Positions 53,736 to 61,559 of a DNA stretch of 64,000 nt are shown piece by piece. Under the pieces are notes generated by a model. It did not search any database, was not told the origin of the DNA, and worked only from the letters and a program-made list of their open reading frames with translations. The translations under genes were made by a program, and so were the position numbers. The first letter of the stretch is position 1, and each line of letters begins with the position of its first letter. This stretch comes from Labedella gwakjiensis (GTDB taxonomy: Bacteria > Actinomycetota > Actinomycetes > Actinomycetales > Microbacteriaceae): NCBI RefSeq assembly GCF_003014675.1, contig NZ_PYAU01000001.1, positions 1,674,001-1,738,000 on the forward strand. The letters run 5' to 3'.

Positions 53736-54377
53736 TCAGGCCAGTCTGTGCTGCCGTCGCACGACGCGTTCCGCGCGATCCGCGTCACGCTCCACGAGCG
53801 CCGCCCTCAGCTCCTCGTAGTTCTTCCGCCGTTCGGGGATCGCGCCGAGCACCGGCCGTGCGCCGCGCAGATTGCGCTCGACGCCGAGCCCGGCCTCCCG
53901 CATCATGACCCCGAAGACGTTGTTCCTCGTGCATACCGAGACGTGCTGGTAGAGGGAGCGTGATTCGGCGTAGAGGCGCTCGTCGTCATCGGCGTCCGAG
54001 GCCGCGATCACCGCGTCGACGAGATCGACGGCGCGAGCGAGTTCGGCGTCCGTCATCCGGGCGACCGCCATGTGCATCGCGATGCCGGCCTGGTAGCCCG
54101 TGAACTCGAGGGTCTGCTCCTGGGTGTCCGCGTCGACCTCGGTCACGCGGGTGAAACGGCTCGGCGACGTCTCGACGAGGCCGATCTGCGCGAGTCGCCA
54201 GAGTGCCTCGCGCACGGGCGTGCGGGAGACGCCGAGCCATGCGGCAACCTCCACGTCGCGGATGCGTTCACCCGGTCGGAGGACCTCGGTCTTGATGGCC
54301 TCTCCGAGGCGGAGGTACACCTCATCGCTCAGGGGACCCGTGGCCACGATGGGCTCCGGCGAGCGGGGAATGGGCAT
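53736..54377 (-). CDS. GntR-family regulator, FCD subgroup
   Basis: A 213-residue regulator. The winged helix has [31 protein letters not shown], followed by a helical C-terminal domain that lacks a clear FCD metal triad (SRSLYQHVSVCTRNN instead of the usual D..FH). It resembles the regulator at 47933 in its MPIP start and layout. It lies upstream of the surface protein gene on the same strand and may control it through the double palindrome (inference). Confidence 0.87.
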   Translation of the reverse strand: MPIPRSPEPIVATGPLSDEVYLRLGEAIKTEVLRPGERIRDVEVAAWLGVSRTPVREALWRLAQIGLVETSPSRFTRVTEVDADTQEQTLEFTGYQAGIAMHMAVARMTDAELARAVDLVDAVIAASDADDDERLYAESRSLYQHVSVCTRNNVFGVMMREAGLGVERNLRGARPVLGAIPERRKNYEELRAALVERDADRAERVVRRQHRLA

Positions 54378-54437
54378 GAGGCCTTCGTCCGGAGGGAGCG
54401 GATGAGGAGGGGCGATCCACCGGAGCGGATCGCGCAG

Positions 54438-55133
54438 TCAGTATAGAGGCGCCGCCCGTGCCGCATTCTTCTCCCGCCGGGCCGACAACCAGAGCAGCCC
54501 GAGCGTGACGGCGGAGATCACCACGGCGATGAGGACGACGTAGAACGCGACGGAGAGGTACCCGTTCGACGACAGCACAGGGTTGAGGAACGGGTACGGG
54601 TACCAGCCCATCGTGTTCGTGCCGTAGTCGAACGTGAACGGCGCCCGGACGAGCGTGTAGACGGCCCAGACGATCGGGTAGATCACCGCGATGCCGATGG
54701 TCTTCGTCGGCAGGGCACGGTTTCCCGGCGCGAAGAGGCGATCGACCACGAGATAGAGGGGAGCGACCGCGTGGAGCACCTCGTTGGACCAGCCGAGCGT
54801 CGAGCCCTGCGGCAGCTCGATCCCGCGCAGCAGCAGGTTGTAGACGATGCCCGTCGTGATCATGTAGGTGGCCACGCAGACGAGCAGCACGGCGAACCAC
54901 CGGGGGTCGGGACCGCGTCCGCGGAGGAGCAGCACCGCGCCGATCGCCAGGGTGACCGCTGCCGCGATGTTCGACTGGATGGTGAAGAAGCTGAAGAAGT
55001 TGACGACGTCGATCGCGAGGTTCTCGTCTCCCCGCTCCGTCCAGAAGGCCAGACTGACCGCCAGCTGTCCGATGACGGCCGCGACGATGGCCACGGCGAT
55101 CGCGATGCGGAGCACGGCGAACAGGACTCTCAT
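54438..55133 (-). CDS. Pr6Pr-type membrane protein (tandem copy A)
   Basis: A 231-residue protein with six predicted membrane segments, of the FAR-17a/AIG1-like Pr6Pr family. Family features are NFFSFFTIQSNIAAAVTLAIGA, GIVYNLLLRG, NEVLHAVAPLYLVVDRLFAP and YPIVWAVYTLVRAPF. Its role in bacteria is unknown. ATG 55131-55133 is chosen because AGAGG lies five bases upstream; GTG 55139 is possible. It is a close relative of the next gene. Confidence 0.87.
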   Translation of the reverse strand: MRVLFAVLRIAIAVAIVAAVIGQLAVSLAFWTERGDENLAIDVVNFFSFFTIQSNIAAAVTLAIGAVLLLRGRGPDPRWFAVLLVCVATYMITTGIVYNLLLRGIELPQGSTLGWSNEVLHAVAPLYLVVDRLFAPGNRALPTKTIGIAVIYPIVWAVYTLVRAPFTFDYGTNTMGWYPYPFLNPVLSSNGYLSVAFYVVLIAVVISAVTLGLLWLSARREKNAARAAPLY

Positions 55134-55220
55134 GGTCACCTCTTTCAGCGGTCCGGGGGATGGGCGCGGAGCGAGGTTATCGCGTCGGACCCCGGTGTCT
55201 GTAGGGGTAGCGCCCCGGGG

Positions 55221-55970
55221 CTAGCGGTCGGCTGAGCGCGTGCTCCGCCGGGTCCGGTCACGGAGGCGGGCCACGAGGAGGAGGACGAAACCGATGACGG
55301 CGATCAGGCTGAGGAGGACCACGACCCACGTGAAGACCGACTGGTACCCGGTGTCGGCGAGCCGCGGATCCAGGAAGGGGTACGGGTACCAGCCGAGGGC
55401 GTCGGTCGACTGGTCCACGATGAAGGGCGCCCGGATGAGCGTGTAGGCGGCCCAGACGATCGGGTAGATGATCACGATTCCGACCGTCTTGAACGACAGT
55501 CGGCGGTTCCCCGGAGCGAAGAGGCGGTCGAGGAGCAGATAGATCGGAACACCCAGGTGCAGGATCTCGTTCGACCACGGCTGCGAGAGTCCCGGGTCGA
55601 GGGGCATCGACCGGAGGATCGCGTTGTACACGACGCCCGTCGTGACCATGTAGGTGGCGACGAGGAGGTGGAGGACGGCGAACCAGCGCGGGTCCGGCCC
55701 GCGGCGACGGAGGAGCAGCACCGCCCCGATCGCGAGGGTCAGCGCCGCGACCGAGTTCGACTCCATCGTGAAGAAGCTGAAGAAGTTCACGACGTCGCCG
55801 GGGATGTCCGTGTCTCCTCGGCCCCGCCAGTAGGCGAGGCTGTTCGAGAGCTGACCGACGATGGCCGCGACGATCGCGACGGCGACCCCGATCCGCACGA
55901 AGGCGAAGACGACGCGTGCGGCACCGGCCCGCCCGATGACCTCGTCCGGCGCGGTGCGATCCGCGCTCAC
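55221..55970 (-). CDS. Pr6Pr-type membrane protein (tandem copy B)
   Basis: A 249-residue six-helix protein clearly homologous to copy A: both have VVNFFSFFT, GAVLLLR-RGPDPRWFAVL, DRLFAPGNR and YPIVWA-YTL-RAPF. The order and spacing are the same, so a tandem duplication is likely. The GTG start overlaps the stop of the thioredoxin-fold gene as GTGA, so the two are co-translated. The function is unknown. Confidence 0.87.
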   Translation of the reverse strand: MSADRTAPDEVIGRAGAARVVFAFVRIGVAVAIVAAIVGQLSNSLAYWRGRGDTDIPGDVVNFFSFFTMESNSVAALTLAIGAVLLLRRRGPDPRWFAVLHLLVATYMVTTGVVYNAILRSMPLDPGLSQPWSNEILHLGVPIYLLLDRLFAPGNRRLSFKTVGIVIIYPIVWAAYTLIRAPFIVDQSTDALGWYPYPFLDPRLADTGYQSVFTWVVVLLSLIAVIGFVLLLVARLRDRTRRSTRSADR

Positions 55971-56908
55971 GGGGTCGGAGTGGGGGTGGGCGTCGCCGAG
56001 TCGGTCGGGGCCGGGGTCTCCGTCCCGTCGCCGTCGGTCGATCCGTCGTCGGTCGTCGACTCGAGCACCTGCGTGATGAACGCGATGACCGAGGCGGGGT
56101 CGTCGATCGCACCCGTGTAGGCCTGACCGTTCACGAGCAGGAGGGATCCGCTCTCGAGCTTCGTGTCCGACCCGGGCAGCGTCTCCGAGGTGGCCCGTTC
56201 CGTCGCGCCCGTGACCCAGCCGTCGTACTTCCCGTCGGTGATGCAGTCGGACACGCCCTCAGCCGTGACGCCCGCAGTGGACACCACCGTCGCGAGGTCT
56301 TCGCTCGTGGGGCTGCCGTCCGTCGCGTCGGCCTGCTCCGCGAGGAGCGCCGTGTGTGCGGCGAGGAAGTTGTCGGGGGCGTAGGACGCCACGCAGGCCG
56401 CGGCGTTCGCTGCACGCAGCCCGAAGCCGTCGCCGGAGATCGCCACGGGGTGGACCTCGAGCGTGACGTAACCGGCGGTGAGCCACTGCTGGATCTGCTC
56501 GAGGTTCGCGGTCGAGAAGGCCGCGGCGTCCGCGTTCGAGTAGTCCACGTAGAGGCGGAGGCTCACCTGGTTCTCAGCGTCGCCCTCCGTCGTCGCGACG
56601 GGTGTCGCACCCCACTCGAGAGGCTCCGTCTGCGTGGCCGTGACGGCCGATCCGTCGCCCGTGAGGACGATTCCGTCGCTGAGCATGTTCGCGGGCCCGC
56701 GGTTCGCGTTCTGGAGCGAGGAGAAGATGGCCCACGCGACGAGGGCCAGCACCGCGAGGACCGAGACGATCGTGATGACGATCGCGATGATCTTGCGGCG
56801 CTTGCGGCGCTTCCGTTCCTGCTCGCGCTCGATTCTCGCGATCTCGCGCTGGAACTCCTTGCGTTCCTTCTTCGTCATCGACGCGAGTTCGTGATTGAGA
56901 TTCGTCAT
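55967..56908 (-). CDS. Membrane-anchored thioredoxin-fold (DsbA-like) protein without CxxC
   Basis: A 313-residue protein. A charged N-terminal part (TKKERKEFQREIARIEREQERKRR, split by basic residues) leads to one membrane helix (IIAIVITIVSVLAVLALVAWAIF) and an outside DsbA-like domain. The strand that normally ends in FxDYxCPxC reads LRLYVDYSNADAAAF, so both redox Cys are absent. The cis-Pro region is weakly seen near LLLVNGQAYTG. The end is a Thr/Pro/Asp-rich tail. It may be a non-redox binding or chaperone member. It precedes the Pr6Pr pair with a GTGA overlap. Confidence 0.8.
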   Translation of the reverse strand: MTNLNHELASMTKKERKEFQREIARIEREQERKRRKRRKIIAIVITIVSVLAVLALVAWAIFSSLQNANRGPANMLSDGIVLTGDGSAVTATQTEPLEWGATPVATTEGDAENQVSLRLYVDYSNADAAAFSTANLEQIQQWLTAGYVTLEVHPVAISGDGFGLRAANAAACVASYAPDNFLAAHTALLAEQADATDGSPTSEDLATVVSTAGVTAEGVSDCITDGKYDGWVTGATERATSETLPGSDTKLESGSLLLVNGQAYTGAIDDPASVIAFITQVLESTTDDGSTDGDGTETPAPTDSATPTPTPTP

Positions 56909-57017
56909 GCGGTCCGTGGCTTTCGATCAGGAGGCGGAAATCCTCGCGCAGTCTATCGGCCGGGTACCGATCGGAAGCTTTCCACCGGCTGGGAACGTGG
57001 AGCGGACCGCCGCCCGC

Positions 57018-57722
57018 CTAGCCGACGAGCAGGGAGGCGAGCTGGTCGGTGGAGTGCACGACCGCCATCGCATCGCCGGCCTCCGCCGGGGAGCCGTAGC
57101 CCCACTCGACCACGATCGCGGGGATCCCGTGGGCTGCGGCACCCTCGACGTCGTGGATGCGGTCGCCGACGAGGACCGTGCGGCTCGTGTCGACGCCGAG
57201 CTCGTGGAGGCGGCGCAGCGCCTCGGCGACCACGTCGGCCTTCGCGCTGCGGGTCTCGTCGTCGCTCGCGCCGCAGATGACGGTGAAGAACGAGGCGAGC
57301 CCGAAGTGTTCGAGGATCGGCACGACCTGTGATTCGGGCTTGCTGCTCGAGACGGCGAGCGGGATGCCGAGCCCGTGGAGGCGCTCGACGAGCCCGGCCA
57401 TGCCGGGGTAGACGGCGGACTCGTTGTACGGGCCCACCTCGGCGACGAGGCGGCGGTAGACGTCGAGCGCCGCGAGGGACTGCTCGGGTGTGAAGCCCGC
57501 GAAGTCGCGGAACGAGTCGAGGATGGGCGGGCCGACCCAGCGCAGGAGCTCAGCCTGCGTCGGAACGGGCGCGCCCATCTCCTCGAGGGTCAGGGCGAGG
57601 CGGTGGATGATTCCCGGGGCCGAGTCGGTGATGGTGCCGTCGAGGTCGAAGAGGATGCACGACCAGGTGCGTGCGATCGGCTGACGTGGTTCGGCGCTGT
57701 CGAGGGTCTCGGAGAAGGTCAC
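57018..57722 (-). CDS. HAD-superfamily phosphatase (Gph/PpaX-like)
   Basis: A 234-residue HAD hydrolase. Motif I is CILFDLDGTITDSAPG (Asp nucleophile), motif II is AVSSSKPES and the later acid pair is VGDRIHDVEGA. The helical cap between motifs I and II fits phosphoglycolate phosphatase or PpaX types. The start GTG 57720-57722 is preferred over a longer frame; the ribosome site is weak either way. The substrate is unknown. Confidence 0.87.
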   Translation of the reverse strand: MTFSETLDSAEPRQPIARTWSCILFDLDGTITDSAPGIIHRLALTLEEMGAPVPTQAELLRWVGPPILDSFRDFAGFTPEQSLAALDVYRRLVAEVGPYNESAVYPGMAGLVERLHGLGIPLAVSSSKPESQVVPILEHFGLASFFTVICGASDDETRSAKADVVAEALRRLHELGVDTSRTVLVGDRIHDVEGAAAHGIPAIVVEWGYGSPAEAGDAMAVVHSTDQLASLLVG

Positions 57723-57836
57723 AGGATGTCCGTTCGGGTGGGTGCAGGATCGAACGACGCCGTCGTCGTTCCCGCACGGCATCGTAGCCGAAGGAGGTGT
57801 CGCGCCATCCTCCTGGTCGGCGGGCAGGACGGACCT

Positions 57837-58532
57837 TTAGAAGAGGCGGGCCTTGCCGTCGTCGATGCCGCGCATCTCGTCGTAGTCGAGGACGAGGCAG
57901 CGGATGCCGCGATCCTCGGCCAGCGTGCGGGCCTGCGGCTTGATCTCCTGCGCCGCGAAGACGCCCGTGACGGGGGCGAGCAGCGGGTCGCGATTCATGA
58001 GCTCGAGGTACCGCGTGAGCTGCTCGACGCCGTCGATGTCGCCGCGGCGCTTGAGCTCCACGGCCACCGAGGCGCCGCCGGCGTCGCGCGCGAGGATGTC
58101 GACGGGTCCGATCGCGGTCATGTACTCGCGGCGCACGAGCGTGTGACCGTCGCCCAGGAGGTGGATCTGCTCGGCGAGCAGCTTCTGCAGGTGCGCCTCG
58201 ACGCCGTCCTTTTGGAGACCAGGGTCGATGCCCAGGTCGTGCGTCGAATCGAGCTCGATCTCACGGATAGACACGATGAGCATGTCGGCGGTCTTCGTGT
58301 GGGTGACCTTCCACACCTCGGTGACACCGGCGGCGCGCTGGTCCTCGTCCGGCTCGATGATGCTGAGCGTGCAGGGCGGGCTCATCCAGTTGAGCGGCTT
58401 GTAGCTGCCGCCGTCGGAGTGGACGAGGAGACTGCCGTCGCCCTTCACCACCAGGAGTCGCTTGGCGAGAGGCAGATGGGCGGTGAGTCGTCCGGCATAG
58501 TCGACCGAGCAGGTCGCGATCACGAGGCGCAC
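57837..58532 (-). CDS. nucS: Mismatch-specific endonuclease NucS/EndoMS
   Basis: A 231-residue NucS. The N-terminal DNA-binding half ([21 protein letters not shown]) is followed by the nuclease half with [24 protein letters not shown] (D-ExK type site). The C-terminus KARLF is the sliding-clamp contact. NucS cuts mismatched DNA and replaces MutS/MutL repair in actinobacteria. The GTG start follows a purine-rich stretch. Confidence 0.96.
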   Translation of the reverse strand: MRLVIATCSVDYAGRLTAHLPLAKRLLVVKGDGSLLVHSDGGSYKPLNWMSPPCTLSIIEPDEDQRAAGVTEVWKVTHTKTADMLIVSIREIELDSTHDLGIDPGLQKDGVEAHLQKLLAEQIHLLGDGHTLVRREYMTAIGPVDILARDAGGASVAVELKRRGDIDGVEQLTRYLELMNRDPLLAPVTGVFAAQEIKPQARTLAEDRGIRCLVLDYDEMRGIDDGKARLF

Positions 58533-58541
58533 GGAGCGAGT

Positions 58542-59780
58542 TTAGCCGCCCGAGCGCGCAGCCTCGGACCGCTCGCGGGCCGCACCCGAACTGAGTCCGG
58601 CGACGATCATGAGCACGAAGACGATGAGCAGCGCGTTCAGGATTCCCACGTGGTCGCCCACGATGCCGATGAGCGGCGGCCCCACGAGGAACGCGCAGTA
58701 GCCGATCATCGCGACGGCGCTCACACGAGCAGCGGCGTGGCGCGGGTCGTCGGCTGCGGCCGACATGCCCACGGGGAAGCCGAGCGAGCAGCCGAGGCCC
58801 CACAGCACGGCCCCGACGATCGCGAGCGGGAAGATCGGGGAGAAGATGAAGAGCGCGAGCCCGACGATGCCCGTCGCCGCGGAGATCCGCAGCACGGACA
58901 CCCGGTCGAAGCGGTCGATGAGCGGGCCGCCCGCGACGCGGCCGACGGTCATCGCGCCGACGAAGACGCCGAACACGATCGCGCCCGTGGTGTTGCTCTG
59001 GTCGTGCCCGTCGACGACGGCGATCGGCAGCCAGTCGTTCGCGCTGCCCTCCGCGAACGCCATGCCCAGCATGATGAGGCCGATGAAGATGAGGCGCGGG
59101 TCGGCGAAGACGGCGACCTTCTCTCGGAGGCGCTCTCGGAGCGGGGGCTGCTCCGCATCGGGGATCGCGTGGAGGTCCGGGCGGATGGGAACGAACCTCA
59201 CGGCGATGATCGCCGCCACGGCGATGACGACGGCCATGCCGACGGCGTGAGCCGTGACGGAGATCTTGAGGGCCGACGCCGCCGCACCGATGCCGGCGCC
59301 GAGGACCGTCCCGGCGCTGAAGAGCGCATGCATGAGGGGGAGGACGGTCTTCCCGAGCTCCTTCTCCACGGCGGCGCCCTCGACGTTCATCATCACGTCG
59401 ACGCTGCCGTTGCCGTACCCGAAGATCGCGAGGCCCACGAACACGACGGGAGCGGAGACGAAGACGCCCGCACCGAGCCCCACGACGATGAGACCGATCG
59501 CGACGAGGACGATCGACGCCGCCATGCCGCGGCGCGGTCCGATCCGCCCGAGGATCCAGGCCGACAGCAGTAGGCCGATGATCGATCCCGCCGACATCCC
59601 GAAGATGAGCACGCCGACGTTGCCCGTGGTGAGCCCGAGGGCGTCACGAATGGCCGGCAGGCGGGCGACCCACGTGGCGATGCTCAAGCCCGAGAGGGCG
59701 AACATCACGAAGACGGCGTTCCGCCATGCGACGATCTCGCGGCGGGAAAGGGTGCGGCTCTGCAGGGGTGACGAGGTCAT
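58542..59780 (-). CDS. MFS transporter (YbjJ-like)
   Basis: A 412-residue major facilitator protein with about twelve membrane segments. MFALSGLSIATWVARLPAIRDALGL and GNGSVDVMMNVEGAAVEKELGKTVLPLMHALFSAGTV are typical of the YbjJ/fucose-permease-like branch. The substrate is unknown. It is divergent from a LacI regulator, with a perfect LacI-type operator between them, which suggests a sugar or sugar-like substrate. It ends 9 bases before nucS. Confidence 0.88.
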   Translation of the reverse strand: MTSSPLQSRTLSRREIVAWRNAVFVMFALSGLSIATWVARLPAIRDALGLTTGNVGVLIFGMSAGSIIGLLLSAWILGRIGPRRGMAASIVLVAIGLIVVGLGAGVFVSAPVVFVGLAIFGYGNGSVDVMMNVEGAAVEKELGKTVLPLMHALFSAGTVLGAGIGAAASALKISVTAHAVGMAVVIAVAAIIAVRFVPIRPDLHAIPDAEQPPLRERLREKVAVFADPRLIFIGLIMLGMAFAEGSANDWLPIAVVDGHDQSNTTGAIVFGVFVGAMTVGRVAGGPLIDRFDRVSVLRISAATGIVGLALFIFSPIFPLAIVGAVLWGLGCSLGFPVGMSAAADDPRHAAARVSAVAMIGYCAFLVGPPLIGIVGDHVGILNALLIVFVLMIVAGLSSGAARERSEAARSGG

Positions 59781-59804
59781 GGGCGTTTCCGGATCGGGGG
59801 CGGC

Positions 59805-59818
59805 TCGAATCGATTCGA
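59805..59818. promoter_or_regulatory. LacI-type operator between MFS and LacI genes
   Basis: TCGAATCGATTCGA is a perfect 14-bp palindrome with the same TCGAA-N4-TTCGA half-sites as the operators at 24183 and 25298. It lies 25 bases from the MFS start codon and 79 from the LacI start. Confidence 0.75.
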
Positions 59819-59896
59819 TAAGCGACTCCGCCTAAGCTATCCCGAGCGGACGGAACGGGTCAACACGGCCCGCCACCCCCGAACGTCAGGGAGACG

Positions 59897-60976
59897 ATGG
59901 GCCGAAATCGGGAGCACGACGAGGGCGAGGCGCGCGTCACGCTCTCCGACGTGGCCGCTCGCGCCGGAGTGTCCCCCTCGACGGCGTCGATCGCGTTCAG
60001 CGGGCAGGGGCCTGTATCCGACTCGACCAAGGCGCGTGTACTCGCGGCCGCCGAGGAGCTCGGGTACACGGGACCGGATCCGCTCGCCCGCTCGCTCCGG
60101 ACCGGCCGCAGCGGAATCGTGGGAGCTCTCATCCCGCGCCGCATCGGCACGTCGTTCCGCGATCCCGTCACGATCCAGACGCTCGACGGCCTCGCCGAGG
60201 AGCTCAGCGTGGGAGGGGCGGGACTCCTGCTCCTCTCCGAGAGGGCCCAGGAGACGGACCGGCTCTCCCTCGATGCCGCCCCCATCGACGCACTCGTCCT
60301 GCTCGGCTGCGGTACGGCGTCCGCTCCGACGCTCGACGTGCTGCGTCGGCGCGGCGTCCCGGTCATCACGATTGAGGGCGACGGTGAGACGGGCGCTGCG
60401 AACATCGACGTCGAGAACCGCAGCGGCACCCGGCTGCTCGCGGAGCACCTCCGCTCGCTCGGCCACACGGACGCGGCGCTCGTGGTGCTGCCGCTGTCGA
60501 CCGAGGACACCCTGACGGTGCTCACGGACGCTGCGCTCACCACGGCGACAACGGTCACGGCCGTCCGCCGCGTCGAGGGTGCGCGCGACGTGTTCCCCGA
60601 CGCGACGGGCGTCGTGGCGGCCGGGAGCACGATCGCCGACGGGCGCGACGCCGGACGGATGCTGCTCGACGTGCCGCCGGCCGAGCGTCCCACCGCGATC
60701 ATCGCCCAGAGCGACCTCCTCGCCGCCGGTGTCGTGTTCGCCGCGATGGACCTCGGACTCTCCGTGCCGGCCGACGTGAGCGTCGTCGGCTTCGACGGCA
60801 TCCGCGTCGATGAACTGCCGATGCCGCTCACCACGGTGGAGCAGCCCGCTCAGGGCAAAGGTGCGGCGGCCGGTCGCGCGGTGGTGGAGCTGCTCGACGG
60901 CGGCCGACCCGAGAGCCTGTGCTTCCCCGTCACGTTCCATCCGGGCGAGACGACGGGTCCTCCCGCCGCCCGTTGA
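59897..60976 (+). CDS. LacI-family transcriptional regulator
   Basis: A 359-residue LacI repressor. Helix-turn-helix VTLSDVAARAGVSPSTASIAFSGQGPVS is followed by hinge LARSLRTGRSG and a periplasmic-binding-like sensor (VSVVGFDGIRVDELPMPLTTVEQP near the end). ATG follows CAGGGAGACG. It is divergent from the MFS transporter and probably represses it. Its recognition helix (SPSTASIAF) differs from that of the other LacI protein (SISTVSYAL). Confidence 0.93.
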   Translation: MGRNREHDEGEARVTLSDVAARAGVSPSTASIAFSGQGPVSDSTKARVLAAAEELGYTGPDPLARSLRTGRSGIVGALIPRRIGTSFRDPVTIQTLDGLAEELSVGGAGLLLLSERAQETDRLSLDAAPIDALVLLGCGTASAPTLDVLRRRGVPVITIEGDGETGAANIDVENRSGTRLLAEHLRSLGHTDAALVVLPLSTEDTLTVLTDAALTTATTVTAVRRVEGARDVFPDATGVVAAGSTIADGRDAGRMLLDVPPAERPTAIIAQSDLLAAGVVFAAMDLGLSVPADVSVVGFDGIRVDELPMPLTTVEQPAQGKGAAAGRAVVELLDGGRPESLCFPVTFHPGETTGPPAAR

Positions 60977-60986
60977 GTCGCGTGGG

Positions 60987-61538
60987 TCAGCCGGCGAGCA
61001 TCGGGTCCAGGATCGGGAGCAGGGCCGGCAGCTCGCGGACGCCCTGACGGTCGACGAAGTGGCCGGCGCCGGGCACGACGGTCGTGGGCGCGTCGAGGAG
61101 CCCGGCCAGACGATCGGTGAGGGGTGCGGCCACCACGTCGTCGTCGTCCGAGCGCAGGACGTGCCGCACGGCGACGTCGCCCCTGATGCGGTGCAGGTCG
61201 AGCGGTTCCGCAGTGAACGGGTCGAGCGCCGGAAGGTTCGGGAGGGGGTCGACGAACCCGGCCACGAGGACGAGCCCGCCGAGGCGCCACGGCTCCGACC
61301 GGCGGTTGAGCACGTGCAGGAGGGTGACGCAGCCGAGGGAATGCCCGACGAGCACCGTCTCCTCGTCCACTTCGCCGACGGCGGCGCTCGCCGCGTGCAC
61401 CCACGTCTCGAGGTCCGGCTCCTCCGGATTCGGCAGTCCGACCACCGTCACGACCTCGGAGCCGTAGTGCTCGACGAGCCAGGGGAACCAGTGCCGGCTG
61501 GGGTCCGCGCGGTACCCGTGAGCCACGACGATGCGCAT
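60987..61538 (-). CDS. RBBP9/YdeN-type alpha/beta hydrolase
   Basis: A 183-residue serine hydrolase. N-terminal RIVVAHGYRADPSRHWFPWL and the nucleophile elbow LVGHSLGCVTLLHVL are characteristic; the catalytic His is probably in PGAGHFVD. Substrates of the family are poorly known. It lies 21 bases after the Pol I-like gene on the same strand and converges with the LacI gene. Confidence 0.9.
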   Translation of the reverse strand: MRIVVAHGYRADPSRHWFPWLVEHYGSEVVTVVGLPNPEEPDLETWVHAASAAVGEVDEETVLVGHSLGCVTLLHVLNRRSEPWRLGGLVLVAGFVDPLPNLPALDPFTAEPLDLHRIRGDVAVRHVLRSDDDDVVAAPLTDRLAGLLDAPTTVVPGAGHFVDRQGVRELPALLPILDPMLAG

Positions 61539-61559
61539 GCCGTCAGCCTAGGTCGTCGA

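Noticed and set aside
57375-59573. 732-codon plus-strand frame over HAD, nucS and MFS genes
   Set aside because: It spans three well-supported genes on the other strand and has antisense-type composition.
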